Source: Undaria pinnatifida
Taxonomy: Eukaryota > Sar > Phaeophyceae > Laminariales > Alariaceae
Length of the DNA stretch: 64,000 nucleotides
Assembly: GCA_012845835.1 (NCBI GenBank)
Contig: JABAKD010000021.1
Coordinates: forward strand, 15,105,257 to 15,169,256
Direction of reading: 5' to 3'
The notes below the pieces were generated by a model, which made no database searches, had not been told where the DNA came from, and saw nothing but the letters and a program-made list of their open reading frames with translations. Made by a program: the position numbers and the translations under genes. Numbering within the stretch: the stretch's first letter is position 1; each line of letters begins with the position of its first letter. Shown piece after piece: positions 1 through 11,345 of this stretch.

Positions 1-720
1 GCATTTCAATATGTGCGCGGAAACTATAAACCCTTGGAGGGGACGAATCTGACGGTTGCAGCAAGAAGACACCCCTTTATATCACCCGCCTGGTAACGTT
101 AATTTCTCTAGAAGGTTTGATGTTACATGTAGTATGCAACCCAGTTTTTAGGTGTAGTAAACAACGTGTTAAAAGCTTCATAATTTGTTATTGTACATTG
201 ATCGAAAGATAGAATATTTCAATCGATAGGTACAATCATGTTTTACGGGGGACCCTAGTAAATAGGACCTACGGTGGAGACAAAAACCTACATATTCATC
301 TATTTTTACTTACAATATTTGGTCCTATTTACTATCGTCCTCCGTAATAGATACCATTATTTTCTGACATCGCTAATTATAAGGAGGTGCATATTGCCAA
401 ATACAACAGGCGAGGTGATGGCCATGCAATGTCACCGCCATTGAGAACGACAGGGAGAGATGCGAATCGTTATTGTTTTGAAAGGAACGCTTAGTGTACA
501 CGCGCTCAATTACCTTACTTCGTTAGTCATACTTCGCTTGGCATAGGTTGGGAGGCGATCATGCAGGCGGTATGTACGGAATACCTTACGTAATAAGTTG
601 GTATTAATAGTGCGATTTACCGCAATTTTAGCATACCTCTCTGTATCTCCTTTTCACATTATTATTGTCTCACCTATACGATTTTACGCCTTTGATTTTT
701 GCAATATATATCATAAATCA
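1..720 (+). repeat. Dispersed repeat family A, copy 1
   Basis: This block is collinear, at roughly 80-85% identity by eye, with 10613-11345. It begins with a module around GCGCGGAAACTATAAA that also occurs alone near 9575, 9705 and 9845. A MITE (243-347) interrupts this copy only. No coding potential was seen. On the minus strand it lies downstream of the last visible helicase exon, so it is probably intronic. Confidence 0.75.
243..347. mobile_element. MITE, TTACGGGGGACC family, copy 1
   Basis: A 105-bp near-palindrome. The ends read TTACGGGGGACC and GGTCC...CCGTAA, with about 28-bp inverted arms and a short A/T-rich centre. It carries no ORF. The homologous position in repeat A copy 2 (near 10850) lacks it, giving a related empty site. 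The TA next to other copies suggests Tc1/mariner-type insertion. Confidence 0.75.
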
Positions 721-960
721 TACATATCATACAGATCATATAGATCATGCACATCATGTAGATCATGTAAATCATATAGACCATATAGATCATGTAGATC
801 ATACAGACCATAAAGATGATCTACAATAGTATATTCTGTATCTGCCGTTATGAGATGTTGTGCAGGATCTGTACCCAGAGAGTACAGATCCAACCCTGGG
901 AACATGTGCCAGATCATACAGATCGTTCGGTTACCACCCGGTAACAGAAACTAGACCACA
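700..960 (+). repeat. AGATCAT-type short tandem repeat with conserved tail
   Basis: About 120 bp of 9-mer-like units (CATATAGAT variants) followed by a tail that includes TGCAGGATCTG, ATCCAACCC and ACATGTGC. The tail and a shorter palindromic version of the head recur at 29250-29405, so this is a dispersed element rather than only a microsatellite. Confidence 0.6.
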
Positions 961-1159
961 CAGATCTTTCGTGAAAGACCTAGACCATCAAGCAAGTAAG
1001 GATCGGTGATTTTTCTGACATAATTACACTTTTTCGTAAAACCATTGAAGACTGGAGGTATGTTGCACATAGATTATCACAAATATCAAAATGCACCCAT
1101 CAGCACATCATGCACACATCAGGAGAACCCCCAGGGATAATGTTTGCACACGTACGTAC

Positions 1160-4100
1160 CTGTACGGCGTCGCTGTCGGGGTCGGTGGCGGCGATGAGGG
1201 GGAGGAGGTAGGCAAGAGTTTTGCCCGATCCCGTGTGAGCGTGTATAATAATGTCCCGGTCTTCGGACAGAAGGCCTCGAATCGCCGCTATCTGGACCTG
1301 AGGAAGGGAAGGGGGGGGGGGGAAGGGAGGGAGGGAGGGAGGGAGGGAGGGAGGGAGGGAGGGAGGGAGGGAGGGAGGGAGGGAGGGAGGGAGGGAGGGC
1401 GGGAGGGAGACAGTCAAGAAGAAAATTCGTTGGGGTAGTAAACGATATTATAGCTAACTGCTGGGGAGATACGATATTGGCACCGTTGTGTTCGGCAACC
1501 GAGTAAACATCGGTCTGAGGGAGGGAGGGCGGGAGGGAGGGAGGGAGGCAGCCAAGAAAAAAAGCAAAAAACCGTAGGGGCAGATTGAAGTAGAAGCTAT
1601 CGAATTACGTGTTTGTTTTGTAGAGACTATATCAGCACCACTGTGTTTTACAGCCGAATAAAGATCGACATACGACACACACGAGGAAGCGCGAAAGCGC
1701 AACAAGTAGCGGAAGAATAAGCATCAGGGATAGCGTCGAAGTCGCGGAGGGGGGGGGGGTAATCCTGTCACGCATAGCCGCAGGGTTATGTCCATAAACC
1801 CTGGCACCCCCACAATGCCGGGACGGAACACACGTCGGCTTTTCATCGACCAGGCAGACATCGAGTGCACCAACAGCAAAGCGCCGTGAGGTGTCCGGCG
1901 GGTCGCACGAAGGAGAGGGGGCGCTAACCCGAAGCAGGGCGGAAATAAACCTCCAGCTCGTTGGCAGGGAAAATTGCCAAAATACAAGTACGTTATTCAG
2001 ACAAATTGTACTGTTTACTGCGTACCAACGAACACAATACCTCCGTGGGGGTCTTGATGCCCAGTGCCTTGACGTTGGCCAATAGCTGCTCGTCGTCGAC
2101 TCCGAGATCGCTGAACGAAGTCGACCCCTGCCTCTCCAGCGTGGGCATGGTGGCGATGCTCACCACGGACGTGTAGGTGGTCTCTATGTCGGGCTGTGGG
2201 AGACAGGGGGGCAGTGCAACATCAATCGATAGCGCACGGAAATAGAGAATGCTTGGGTTGACGCTTATCGAAACAAAATATGAAATCATCGTACTCTGCG
2301 GGATTTAGTTACTCTGGCTGGATACCAGAGTGTCATAGCTCCATTGTAGTGTATCATACTGCAGCTACATGTAAAAAACAAAAGGCCGTCCTGCAGCCCA
2401 ATTTCGAACGTTTTTATCGTACCAGGTGTACGTGACATGCCAGGTATATATCTCCACCATTCTCCCCCTCCCAGACCGAAACAAATTAGCATCTATCCTG
2501 AAAATCCGTCGAACTCAAAGCTGACGTCGTTAGAATATTTTCATTAAAAGAGTAATGCTCCTCCTCCTCCTTCTCCGCCCCACCTCCTCCCCCCTCACCT
2601 TCGTGTCCCTCTTGAACTTCTTCTCTTCCTCCAGCCCATCATCACCACCGCTCTCCCGCATCGCTTTTTTCCCCCCTTTCCCCCTCCTCACTCCATCATC
2701 CGCATCCACCAGGGCCGCAGGCCCCGCCAACTCAGACGGTGATCGCGCCACACCGCTATCCACAACCCTCAAACCCTTCTTCGAGGAGGCCACAGATTCA
2801 ACAGGGGACGCGTTTGTTTCGTCCCCGGAATCCTTCTTGGACGCCAAACGTTCAGCAAGGGACGCGTCTGATTCGTCCCCTGGTGCGGCCGCGGAGGCCT
2901 TCGCCGGGGATCGCATCCGGAACCCCCCCCCCGAAGCTTCCGCCTCAGCACGAGCCACAACTCCCGAGCCAATGGGTCGGGGTCTATTCGGGTCGTCGTA
3001 CTGTACGGCACCTGTGGAGGACAGTGTCCCCGTGTAAAAAAAATAAACAAGCGGGGGGGGGGGAAGAGGGGGGAAGTAGTCGGGGAAAAGAGAGGAGGGG
3101 GGGGCAGGAGGGGGAGGGGGGAGAGAGAGAGGGGAGGGAGAGGGGGGGGAGGGAGAAGCAGGAGAAGGAGGAGGGGGGGGGAGGGGGTGGGGGGCGGGGG
3201 GGAGGGGCGGGGAGGGAGGAGGGCGGTATTTTTTCATCCCGTTCATTATAGTATAGGACATCCTGAGCATGATATCATAGCGCCCTCCTTGTGCGGAAGG
3301 GCATTCCATGTTGATACAGTGCGTCTGTCGTACAATAGGGCACCCCGCGTGCTACATTGCCACAGTGCTACAGTGCTACAATAGTGTTTCAGTGTATCTC
3401 GTGTTAACCTCTATATGTTTTGAGAGGGAAAAAAGAAGTCGAATAAAGCGACGGCTACAGTATCGGCAACACACACCACACAAACAAAATAACAACGCAC
3501 AAAAACGAAAACGAAAAAAAAACGAAAACAAAAAACAAAACAAGAAAAGCAAACAAACAAGAAAATAGACAGACAGGCACACAACCAACCAACCAACCGA
3601 CCAACCAACCAACCGACCAACCAACCAACCAACCGACCAACCAACCAACCAACCAAAAAAATCTCCATGCGCACCTCTAAAGTCTTGCACAGAAGCAGCA
3701 ACATCCACGTCCACGTCCACGTCCACCTCGGCCACTTCACGTCCACCCACACTCGCACCCCCTGCTTCCACGGGGCTGTCATCCCCCACATCTGGCTCGA
3801 AACCCTCATCGTCGGGATCGTAAAAGTCACTGAATGAGGCGTTTTTCATGGGGGGGGGCAGGGGGGTAAGGTTTGGTTCAATCCGACGAACCGGCACTTT
3901 CTATTGTTTTTTTTACAGCAACTTTTTTCCGGTAAACGTTTCCGTTACGCCCTTACGCGATTTATGTGCATTAACACTCTGCGGTATAGTTGGTGGTCAA
4001 GTTTGGCGGCAAAAATGCGGTAACGCCACCGCTGCGGTCAGCGTCCCCCGTCCCTTTGGTTCGAAACGCCTCCTCCTCGACGCAAACAATAGCAGTCGAT

Positions 4101-7100
4101 GCCCCCCCCTCCAGCCATCTCCGGTCGCATTGTACGGTCACGACATGTCGTTGTTCTAACATCACCGCCATACTCTAGTGCGTGGTAACTGGGCAGGCCC
4201 CAGCACTCTGGAGTGGAGGAATAACCCAGGGAAAAAAATAGCACAAACCAAAGTGATACACAAAACTGAACAAAGTTGAACGTACGGTAGGCGGGGGCAC
4301 GTGTGTTTGTGGTTTGCTGTTTGCTTACACGTCGTCGTCGTCGTCGTCCTTGTGCACGCCTCCTTTCATCTTGGAAAATTTCGCTTTCAGCATCGCCTCC
4401 AGCCCAGCCACTCCCAACCTTATGGGACACAGAGAGGGAGAGAGAGATAGGGTAGGGTATGGGGTATAAGGTAGGATGAGGTAGGGTACGGTAAGATAGG
4501 GTAGGGTAGGGCAGGGTAGGGTAGAGTAGGGTAGGGTAGGGTAGGGTAGGGTAGGGTAGGGTAGGGTAGGGTAGGGTAGGGTAGGGTAGGGTAGGGTAGG
4601 GTAGGGTAGGGTAGGGTAGGGTAGGGTAGGGTAGGATAGGGTAGGGTAGGTTAGGGTAGGGTAGGGTAGGGTAGGGTAGGGTAGGGTAGGGTAGGGTAGG
4701 GTAGGGTAGGGTAGGGTGGAAGGGTGGAGTAGGGTAAGGTCGGGTAGGTTAGTGGATATGGGCAACGCAGGGTAGGGTAGGGTAGTGGATATGGGTAACG
4801 TAGGGTAGGGTAGGGTAGAGCAGGGTAGGGCAGGGCAGAATGGGGTAAAACGTTGTAGCGCACGGTTGGGTTAGGGTAGAGTTAGGGCCAGGCTACGCCG
4901 CCGCTCACTTCTTGACGCTGGTGTCGATGCCTTCGGGGAGGGGCAGAACGTTCTGACGATCTTCCGAGCCCAGGCCACCCTGGCGCGGCAGCCACTCCGG
5001 CACTGGGGCACTGTTCACCTGCGGCTGCTCTTCCACTCCCGCCTTGGGGACCTACCAGCAGGGAAAGCGGGCATTAACCGGAAGATAAAGGGGGTTAGGA
5101 GGTCGGGATGCGGTGTCACTGTTACTGCAGAGGGGGTACATGTAATAGCGTTACTCCTGCTGTAGAGAAAAGCAAAACAATGGGACCATCTTCGGACGCG
5201 CGTGGACAACTGCGCGTATACCTCTTATGTAGCTATATTTCGCCTGAATCAGAATTTGGTGACTTCAGGCGTAAGAAGACGATATGTCGTCAACAAGCAA
5301 AAATAAGAGGACACAGCAACAAAACAGACGCCGCCATGCGGAAGAGTATTAAACTACGTGCGCGAGACTCACCTTCCAACTCGGAAGAGTATGTAACTAC
5401 GTGCGCGAAACTCACCTTCCAACTCGGCGCAGACCCCCGCTTTCCACCACCGCCTTGCCCCGGTTCATCCGTCCCCTTCAGCCAGGCAGTTGAGCCCGTA
5501 GCTTCCCATCGGTTCGAGTCCCAACCACGGTCACCGCTAGTCTCCCCATACTGATCGAACTCATCCCTTCCACCGCCGCGTCGCTGCTGCTGGTGCTGCT
5601 GCCGCCCCCGCCCGCGACCTTGTCTATCGTCGCGCTCCCGCCCCCCTCGTCCGGCCTGTCCCCGACCTCCTCCCCCCGTCATCCCGCCCAAGCCTTCGCG
5701 ACCCCGTCTCTCAACGCCGCTGGCTCGGGGCGGTGAGGGTTGGTCATCCCAGCCGCCCGCGGACGCCGTTTCTGCCCACTTTTCTGTGCCATAGCCACCA
5801 CCACCGCCAGTGTCACCACCGACGCCAGAGTCACCACTACCGCTGCCGTAACTACCTCCGCTACGGTTGCCGCTGGCGCCGGATTTCTGCTGTTGTGTCG
5901 AAGGGGCTGGGGCAGAAAATGGGTCCTTCAAGAAATAGTCACCGAATATGGGGTCTCCTCCCCCACTGCCACCGCCGCTGCTCTCGTCAACATCTAGCGG
6001 GGTTTGGTCCTGTGTCCGCACCGGGGAATACTCCGAGGAGGAGGCCGCTGAAGAAGGAGGGGAGGGGGCGCCCCCGCTGCCACCACCTTCTTCATCGCCA
6101 TCATCGCGGTTGATATTGGCGAAAAATTCGGCCTGTCTCTCCTGCTCCGCCCTCTCGCGCTCGTCCCGGCGCTTCATGCGCAGCTGTGCTCCGTCCCGCA
6201 CCCTCCCGCCCTCTACCCTGCCGGCCGCCGCTGCCCTCCCTCCTCCTCGTCCGCGATCGCGGTTGTGCCTCCGCGAACCACCGCCCCCGCGGACAGCGTT
6301 ATCTCCCCAGTCGATGCTGTTAGAGGCCCCGCCGATGCGCGCGTTTTCGGAAGGGCTCATCGGGGTCTGGTTTCGGTCACCGTAAAGGTCGTCCCGGCTC
6401 CTACCGCCGCCACCGCCATAGCCGCTGATAGAGGTACCCCAGTCGGAGGCGGTGTTGGCGCGGCCACCTCCCGTCCCTCTCCCTGAGGTCCTTCCGGGTG
6501 CGGAGGGGGCGAACCCGCCAGGGGGCGCCCCCGCAGCTGCAGACTTGGTCTCTCGAGGCAAGAAAGCTTTGCCGCCGAGTTCGTCGTCATCTCCCTGTCC
6601 GCGGCGGCTGCTGCGCGGGGCGGGGGAATCATCACGCATAATCAACCCCTCCCTCCCACCGCCTCCTTCTCCTCCTCTCCCTCCCCCTCCTCTTCTGTCG
6701 CTTGACCTAGACGAAATCACCTCGAAGTCATTGCCCAGGTCGGTACCGTAGATGGTCTCCGCACCCCTAGACTTCTCAAACTGCGACGTGTCGTCGCTGA
6801 AGTCGCTGAAGTCGTCCCAGGTTCCGTCCGACCCCGTCCCCTCCTCCACGAGCTCGAAGTCGTTGGTGTTGAACCTCGGGGCCCCGTCTCCCTGCTGCTG
6901 GTAGGGGCCGCTTAAGCGCGCCCTGCCGCTGCTTGTGGCGCGTCCCCTTCCCCCTCCGCGACGCCCGCCTGCTCCTCCGCCTCCCCGGCCACCGCCGTAG
7001 CTGCTGCTGTAGCTGTCGCGACCGCCTCCACGTCCCCTACCACGCGATCGCCCGTAACCGCCACCACTGCTACCATAGTCACCACCACCACCCCGCCCAC

Positions 7101-7794
7101 CACCACGCCCCCCCCTGCCCCCCCCGAAGCTTCTGCGTCCTGATTCATAACCTATGTCATTCCAGCCACCCCCACGGCCGCCTCCGCCCCCGCGTCCCCT
7201 GCCCCGACCTTCCGTAGCATAACCGCGAGAATTGTCTCCGAAATTGCGATCTCCGCGACCTCGGGAGTCTCCTGCGGAACCCCGTCCTCGTCCTCTCCCT
7301 CGCCCGGCATCTCGACCACCACCACCACTATCACCACCACGACCGCCACCGTCTCCACCCCCACCGAAATACTCATCCCAGTTACCGCTAGCCTGCATGG
7401 ACAGCAGGGATGCTGCTGACGGAGGGCGAGCTCCTCTCTGAGTGCTGCTGCTGGTGGTGCTGGCTACGTTAGCGTCACAGAGAGGGCTCCTGGCGGTAGC
7501 TGTGCCGATGCACCTCCTGCCTGCGAAAGCGCCCTGCAGACCGGACCCTCCCAAGGGAGAGGTTCCGACTGAGGAGGAGGGCGAGGAGGATCCTGCCGCA
7601 CCATGGGAGAGACGTGGGTGCGCGAGCACCAGCGCTTGAACGTCCGTGCTTCTCCTGTTGCTGAGGTTGCACCACAGCACCGCAAGAAGAAAGGAACGAG
7701 CGGTGCCCACGTATGAAGCGCTAGACGACGCCGACGACGCGCCTCTGCTGGCCCGCGAAGCAGGCCCCCGGCCTCCCTCAAGCAGCCTCCCCAT
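1160..7794 (-). CDS. DEAD-box RNA helicase, RGG-rich N-terminus (partial, 7 exons)
   Basis: Exons in transcript order: 7794-5416, 5051-4909, 4418-4329, 3829-3675, 3011-2599, 2193-2041, 1297-1160. Every junction is GT-AG and the phases agree, giving about 1157 residues. The C-terminal exons lie beyond the left edge. The ATG at 7794 is chosen because the reading frame upstream has only a GTG. Residues ~165-310 are Gly/Arg-rich (RGG, GRGRG), which usually means RNA binding. Acidic, Asp/Val and basic linkers follow. The sixth exon carries the Q-motif region (SFSDLGV...GIKTPTEVQ, with VQ from the next exon). The seventh has Walker A/motif I, AHTGSGKT, followed by LAYLLPLI. This stretch resembles plant plastid RH58-type helicases from memory. 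Such enzymes use ATP to unwind short RNA duplexes. Residues ~33-45 are hydrophobic and a GAFAG sequence follows near residue 90, loosely like a heterokont plastid signal. The family assignment is firm; targeting is a guess. Confidence 0.85.
1309..1400. repeat. (GGGA)n microsatellite serving as polypyrimidine tract
   Basis: About 90 bp of GGGA repeats on the plus strand. On the coding (minus) strand this is a CCCT tract directly upstream of the acceptor of the motif-I exon (junction at 1297), so the microsatellite is the polypyrimidine tract. Shorter GGGA runs recur at 1518-1550. Confidence 0.8.
1738..1925 (+). repeat. Dispersed repeat family B, copy 1
   Basis: Shares blocks such as ATGCCGGGACGGA and AAGCGCCGTGAGGTG with 23545-23840 (same strand) and 47160-47310 (opposite strand). 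It lies in the helicase intron between exons ending at 2041 and starting at 1297. No ORF. Confidence 0.7.
2783..2893 (-). repeat. In-frame coding repeat (about 18 residues x2)
   Basis: Within the fifth helicase exon two adjacent blocks read [17 protein letters not shown] and [17 protein letters not shown]. They are a degenerate tandem repeat of about 54-57 bp that keeps the frame open, in a charged linker that is likely disordered. Confidence 0.6.
3578..3657. repeat. (CCAA/CCGA)n microsatellite in helicase intron
   Basis: Roughly 80 bp of CCAA units with interspersed CCGA variants, just downstream (minus strand) of the exon ending at 3675. The rest of this intron (3012-3674) holds A-rich sequence and long G-rich stretches at 3050-3220, with no further exon visible. 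Confidence 0.8.
4445..4860. repeat. (TAGGG)n pentamer array, telomere-like
   Basis: About 400 bp of almost uninterrupted GGGTA units with a few single-base variants, inside the helicase intron 4419-4908. It is one T short of the common TTAGGG telomere unit. Isolated TTAGGG variants occur at its edges (around 4650 and 4865-4880). Confidence 0.9.
5341..5426 (-). repeat. 43-bp tandem duplication containing the exon-1 donor
   Basis: Two near-identical 43-bp units (starting at 5341 and 5384) each contain GTTGGAAG followed by GTGAGT. The helicase first exon can therefore end at 5416 or at 5373. The outer choice adds 43 nt and shifts the frame. The inner donor (5416) is in phase with the next exon and is taken as the productive one. 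Confidence 0.85.
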
Positions 7795-7854
7795 GCCTGC
7801 AAGATTCTGATAAGTCGGTGCCCAGTGGAAAAGGCAGGCTGCAGCGAACCGCAC

Positions 7855-8408
7855 AGCGCCTGTGCTGGCGTTGCCGCGAGCGCACTGCTGTGTCAGGGAA
7901 ATTCAACATGTCATCCCGCTCTTGCAAGGCTCATATTCCTGCATGGAAACCCCCTGCAATTTGAAAAATAATTACGCCGCATCGAGTATCGAGTTTTACC
8001 GGCTCTAGGTTGGAGATGTTGTGGGGTGTGCCAGCGTGACAGCAAAGAACTCACAGCTGCCACAGCAGTAGCAGGTATGGATCTAATCACGTGAAACCTG
8101 CACTGCCTCTGTCTGGTTCAGGTTATATAGTTCTAGCTGTAAAAGGATAAATCGTTGATCGTGTCAACGTGAAAACCCAGGTCGTGTTGGACGCTCATTT
8201 CGAGCTCCCCACGCTGCTGGTAGGCGAAGCCCTATCGGTGTGCTGTGGCCGTGCCCACCGTGCCCACTTGTAGAGGTGTACGTAGACGTGCTGTCATATT
8301 ATGCACTCTGAGGGGTGGGGTGCCTCGTCGATTCTCTTGGACGGGCCCACGTGAAGACGTTTCCATCCCAACAGCAGTGTTATGCCGAAAATACTATACT
8401 GTAGACAG
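7855..8408. other. Upstream region of the helicase gene
   Basis: Holds the presumed promoter and 5' untranslated region of the minus-strand helicase and the spacer to the next gene. A GC-rich stretch adjoins the ATG and the rest is unremarkable. I see no TATA box, repeat or ORF that can be supported. Confidence 0.4.
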
Positions 8409-8864
8409 TCAATCTGGGTCCCAGTCGGGCAGCAGCTCGCATTCATGCAGGTTTACGATTAGTACAACCTGGTACAGGTCGAGCGCCGTACTCGGGGTAT
8501 GAGTAGACCTTTTGAGATAGGTATATCCAGGTGCTCCCCCAACCTCAGCAGTAGCAGGCGCGTCGTTCGGTCGGGAGAATACTCGCGCCACTGTCAATCC
8601 CGCCTCCTGTGCCATGGTGCCGCTCCTTTCAGTACAAGGCAAAAAGGACCCCTATGGCGAGTGTTGTCCATCATCATCCGCACAACGCATCTCGCCACGA
8701 AGAGTATTCCATAGTCCCGCCAGTAAGAGCAATTGCTCTGTGGCTCATCAGCTACAGGAAAAGGTGCCCAACTCACGCCCACTGGGCGACCAGCGCGCAG
8801 ATGAGGAACATCCCGTCGGCTTCGGCTCCCAGCAGGTTGCCTCGTCGAAGTCGGGCCAGGGAGC
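8409..8864 (-). CDS. Unrecognised gene, last two exons (tentative)
   Basis: Exon 8864-8777 has a TTTTAG acceptor and a GTGAGT donor and reads SLARLRRGNLLGAEADGMFL followed by ICALVAQW. Exon 8625-8409 begins in matching phase with SGTMAQEAGLTVARVFSRP and runs to a TGA. Codon use is GC-rich like the other exons. The first peptide could be a membrane or helical segment. I do not recognise the family. Exons further upstream (8930-9100) show several competing frames and are not called. The gene could be longer or decayed. Confidence 0.3.
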
Positions 8865-9392
8865 CTAAAATCGCACACAAATACCTCGACACACAGACGA
8901 GAAACGAGCCCAACAACTTCAGTGACGAACACACTTGAGTCATACGGTCGTGTAAATCCTGGGAGGGGCTGCGATGGTGCGGTGGCCGCAGAGATCTGGT
9001 TGTTCCTCGAATCGGGTCGCTGTAAGGATGCTGTCGATTACGCGGAAATTCATCGCAGGGATGTTGTGTTGTCTTGCTTGGCGTTCTGACGACCCTGATG
9101 CAAAGAAAAGAACACGACACATGAACAAGCCTGCATTGTCTCTTTTTCGACGAGCAATAACTCCGTACAGTACACACACATCATGAACACTGAACACGAG
9201 TGAGTGCAACCAGGGAGGCAAAGATGCTTCATGTATGTATGTGGTTGGTTTATTCAAGTTTTTATTTTATTTTTTCGACGAGCAGTAACTCCGTACAAAC
9301 ATCAATGTTGACCTGATATTCGTCGAATTCACGGCTGACGTCCCTGAAATGTTTTTTATAAATTATGTATATATACGTATATATTATAAAAA

Positions 9393-9560
9393 ATGAAAAT
9401 ACACTCCTCCAGCTGTGAGATCGAAGATTTCGTCGAAACTCATCTTTGCAAGCTGTGTGTGATACTCCGATCGCGCGCATTACGAGTTGTGTGTCCTCAT
9501 TAAGGATATAGGTCGGCGACTCCCCTTACAACTACAGTGTAGCTATCAGGGTCAACAGGA
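9393..9560 (+). repeat. Dispersed repeat family C, copy 1
   Basis: Core around CTGTGAGATCGAAGATTT, TGTGTGATACTCCGATCGCG and AGGATATAGGTCGGCGAC. Strong copies are at 27585-27735, 44128-44250 and 51858-52033, and a fragment is at 10228-10265. Related flanks (CACGGCTGACGTCC) occur at 9330 and 11660. It is non-coding. Confidence 0.8.
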
Positions 9561-9569
9561 TGATTTTAG

Positions 9570-10612
9570 TCAGTCTGTGCGCGGAAACTATAAAAAAAAA
9601 CGTTTCTGAGGGGGACAAAATCTGACAGCTGTGAAGGGAAAGGGGGCCTGGCTTTGATCAAAAGCGAGCGGGTTTGGAGGGGGGGGGGGGGGGGAAGGGG
9701 GCAATTTGTGCATGTAAGCTATAAACCCTTTCGAGGGGATAAATCTGACGGTTTTGGCACCAGTATATTATTGGGGGCGGGGGAGGGGGGGTTTGGGGCG
9801 GGGAGGGGGGGGGGGGGGGGGGGGGGCGTGTGGGGCAGCTCAATATGTGCCTGGAAACTATACATTATTTTGAGGGGATAAATGTGACGGTTTTGGAAAT
9901 AATACATCAGTTTATCATGTATATCCTGGGGTAAGTCGTACAATCAGTGAGTAAAGAGAGGGTGGAGTGTTCGAGGGGGTGGGGTTGGGATGGGTTGGGG
10001 GGGAAGGTGAGGGGTGGGGGCGGGGGGGGGGGCGGGGGGGGGGGGGGGGGGAAACACAGCGGCATGGATGGCTCTCGAAAGATAATGAGGTGATATCCTG
10101 TGCGTGAAGTGTTTATTAATGTGGCGGATTTCGATTTTGGTGGGGCGTTTGAGTAAGGGAGAGCAAGAGGGGGGGGGGGGGGGGGGGGGGGAGATTTTTT
10201 AGGAGGTATAGGTCACAAATAATATTCAAATACACTTCGGCTGTGAGATCAAAGATATGTAGCAGCTTGTTATACGCGTGGTGTTAGGTCTAGGCGATCG
10301 TGCAGGTGGTCGGAAAAGAGGGGGCGTTGGAAGGGGGGGGGGGGGAGGGGGGGGGGTTGGGGGGGAAAATAATTGAAAACTACGTCATGGATGGTCAGAA
10401 AGATAATGACGTGATATCAACTGCGTATAGGTGTTTATTACTCAGGCCGATTTTGATTGTGAGTGGGGCGTTTGGACAGACTAGGCGAAAGGGGGGGGGG
10501 GGGGGGGGGGATCGGGGGACGGAGGGGCGGGGGGGGAAGGGTTGGGTTTTTTTTATGAAAAAGAGGGGTCAGTGGAGGGGGAGGGGAGGGGGGGGGCGGG
10601 GCGGGGGGCGGG
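9570..10612. repeat. Poly-G-rich block with repeat-A modules
   Basis: Alternates short modules shared with family A (near 9575, 9705 and 9845) with homopolymer G runs of about 15-25 at ~9677, ~9805, ~10025, ~10170 and ~10490. A second pair of related modules (ATAATGAGGTGATATC type) lies at 10080-10170 and 10402-10490. No gene is supported. Confidence 0.75.
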
Positions 10613-11345
10613 ACATTTCAATATGTGCGCGGCAACTATAAATCCTCAAAGGGGACAAACCTGACGATTGAAGCAATAAGACATCCCTTTATATCATCTG
10701 GCTTGTAATGTTTACTATTGTAGAAGGTTTGATGTTAGATGCAGCATGCAACCCAGTGTTTAAGTGTGGTAAATAACGTGTTAAATCTTCATAATTTGTT
10801 GTTGTATGATACATGGATCGAAAGCTAGAATATTTTATAGAATATTTGTAGGTACCATTATTTTCTGACATCGCTAATTATAAGAAAGAGATACGTATTG
10901 TCAAATGCAACAGGCGAGGTGATGTGGTCATGCACTGTTTGTCACCATCATCATACAGTTACCATTATTATCGACATCGCTAATTATACGAAAGAGATAC
11001 GTATTGCCAAATACAGCATGCGAGGTGATGTATGTCGCCATGTGCTGTCTCCGCCATTGAATATTAGAGGGAGGGATGCGAATCGTCAGTTTTAAAGGAA
11101 CGCTTGGTATACATGTGCTCAATTACGTTACCTCATTAGTCATACTTGGTATACACGCGCTCAATTACGTTACCTCGTTAGTAATACTTCGCTTGGCATA
11201 GGTGGGGAGGCGATCATGCAGACGGTATGTACGAAATACCCTACGTAATGGGTTGGTAAGGTTGTTTACCGCAATTTTAACACATCTGCCTGTGCTTCCT
11301 TTTCCAAATTATTTTTGTCTCAAATAAATGTACGATTTCACGCCT
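10613..11345 (+). repeat. Dispersed repeat family A, copy 2
   Basis: Collinear with 1-720 but without the MITE. It has its own internal tandem duplications: about 110 bp (10856-11085) and about 43 bp (11108-11190). The region 11345-12060 that follows is AT-rich, repeats part of 9180-9360, and shows no convincing exon. Confidence 0.75.

Noticed and set aside
1091-1438. Plus-strand frame with (GREGG)n
   Set aside because: Translation of the GGGA microsatellite and the antisense of the helicase motif-I exon.
3376-3897. Long minus-strand frame with WLVGWSVG repeats
   Set aside because: Its middle is the translated CCAA/CCGA microsatellite. Only 3829-3675 is exonic.
4325-4863. Minus-strand YPTLP-repeat frames
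   Set aside because: Translation of the TAGGG array. Only 4418-4329 is an exon.
5733-7639. Many plus-strand frames opposite the helicase first exon
   Set aside because: Shadow frames of a GC-rich RGG exon. No independent splice or start evidence.
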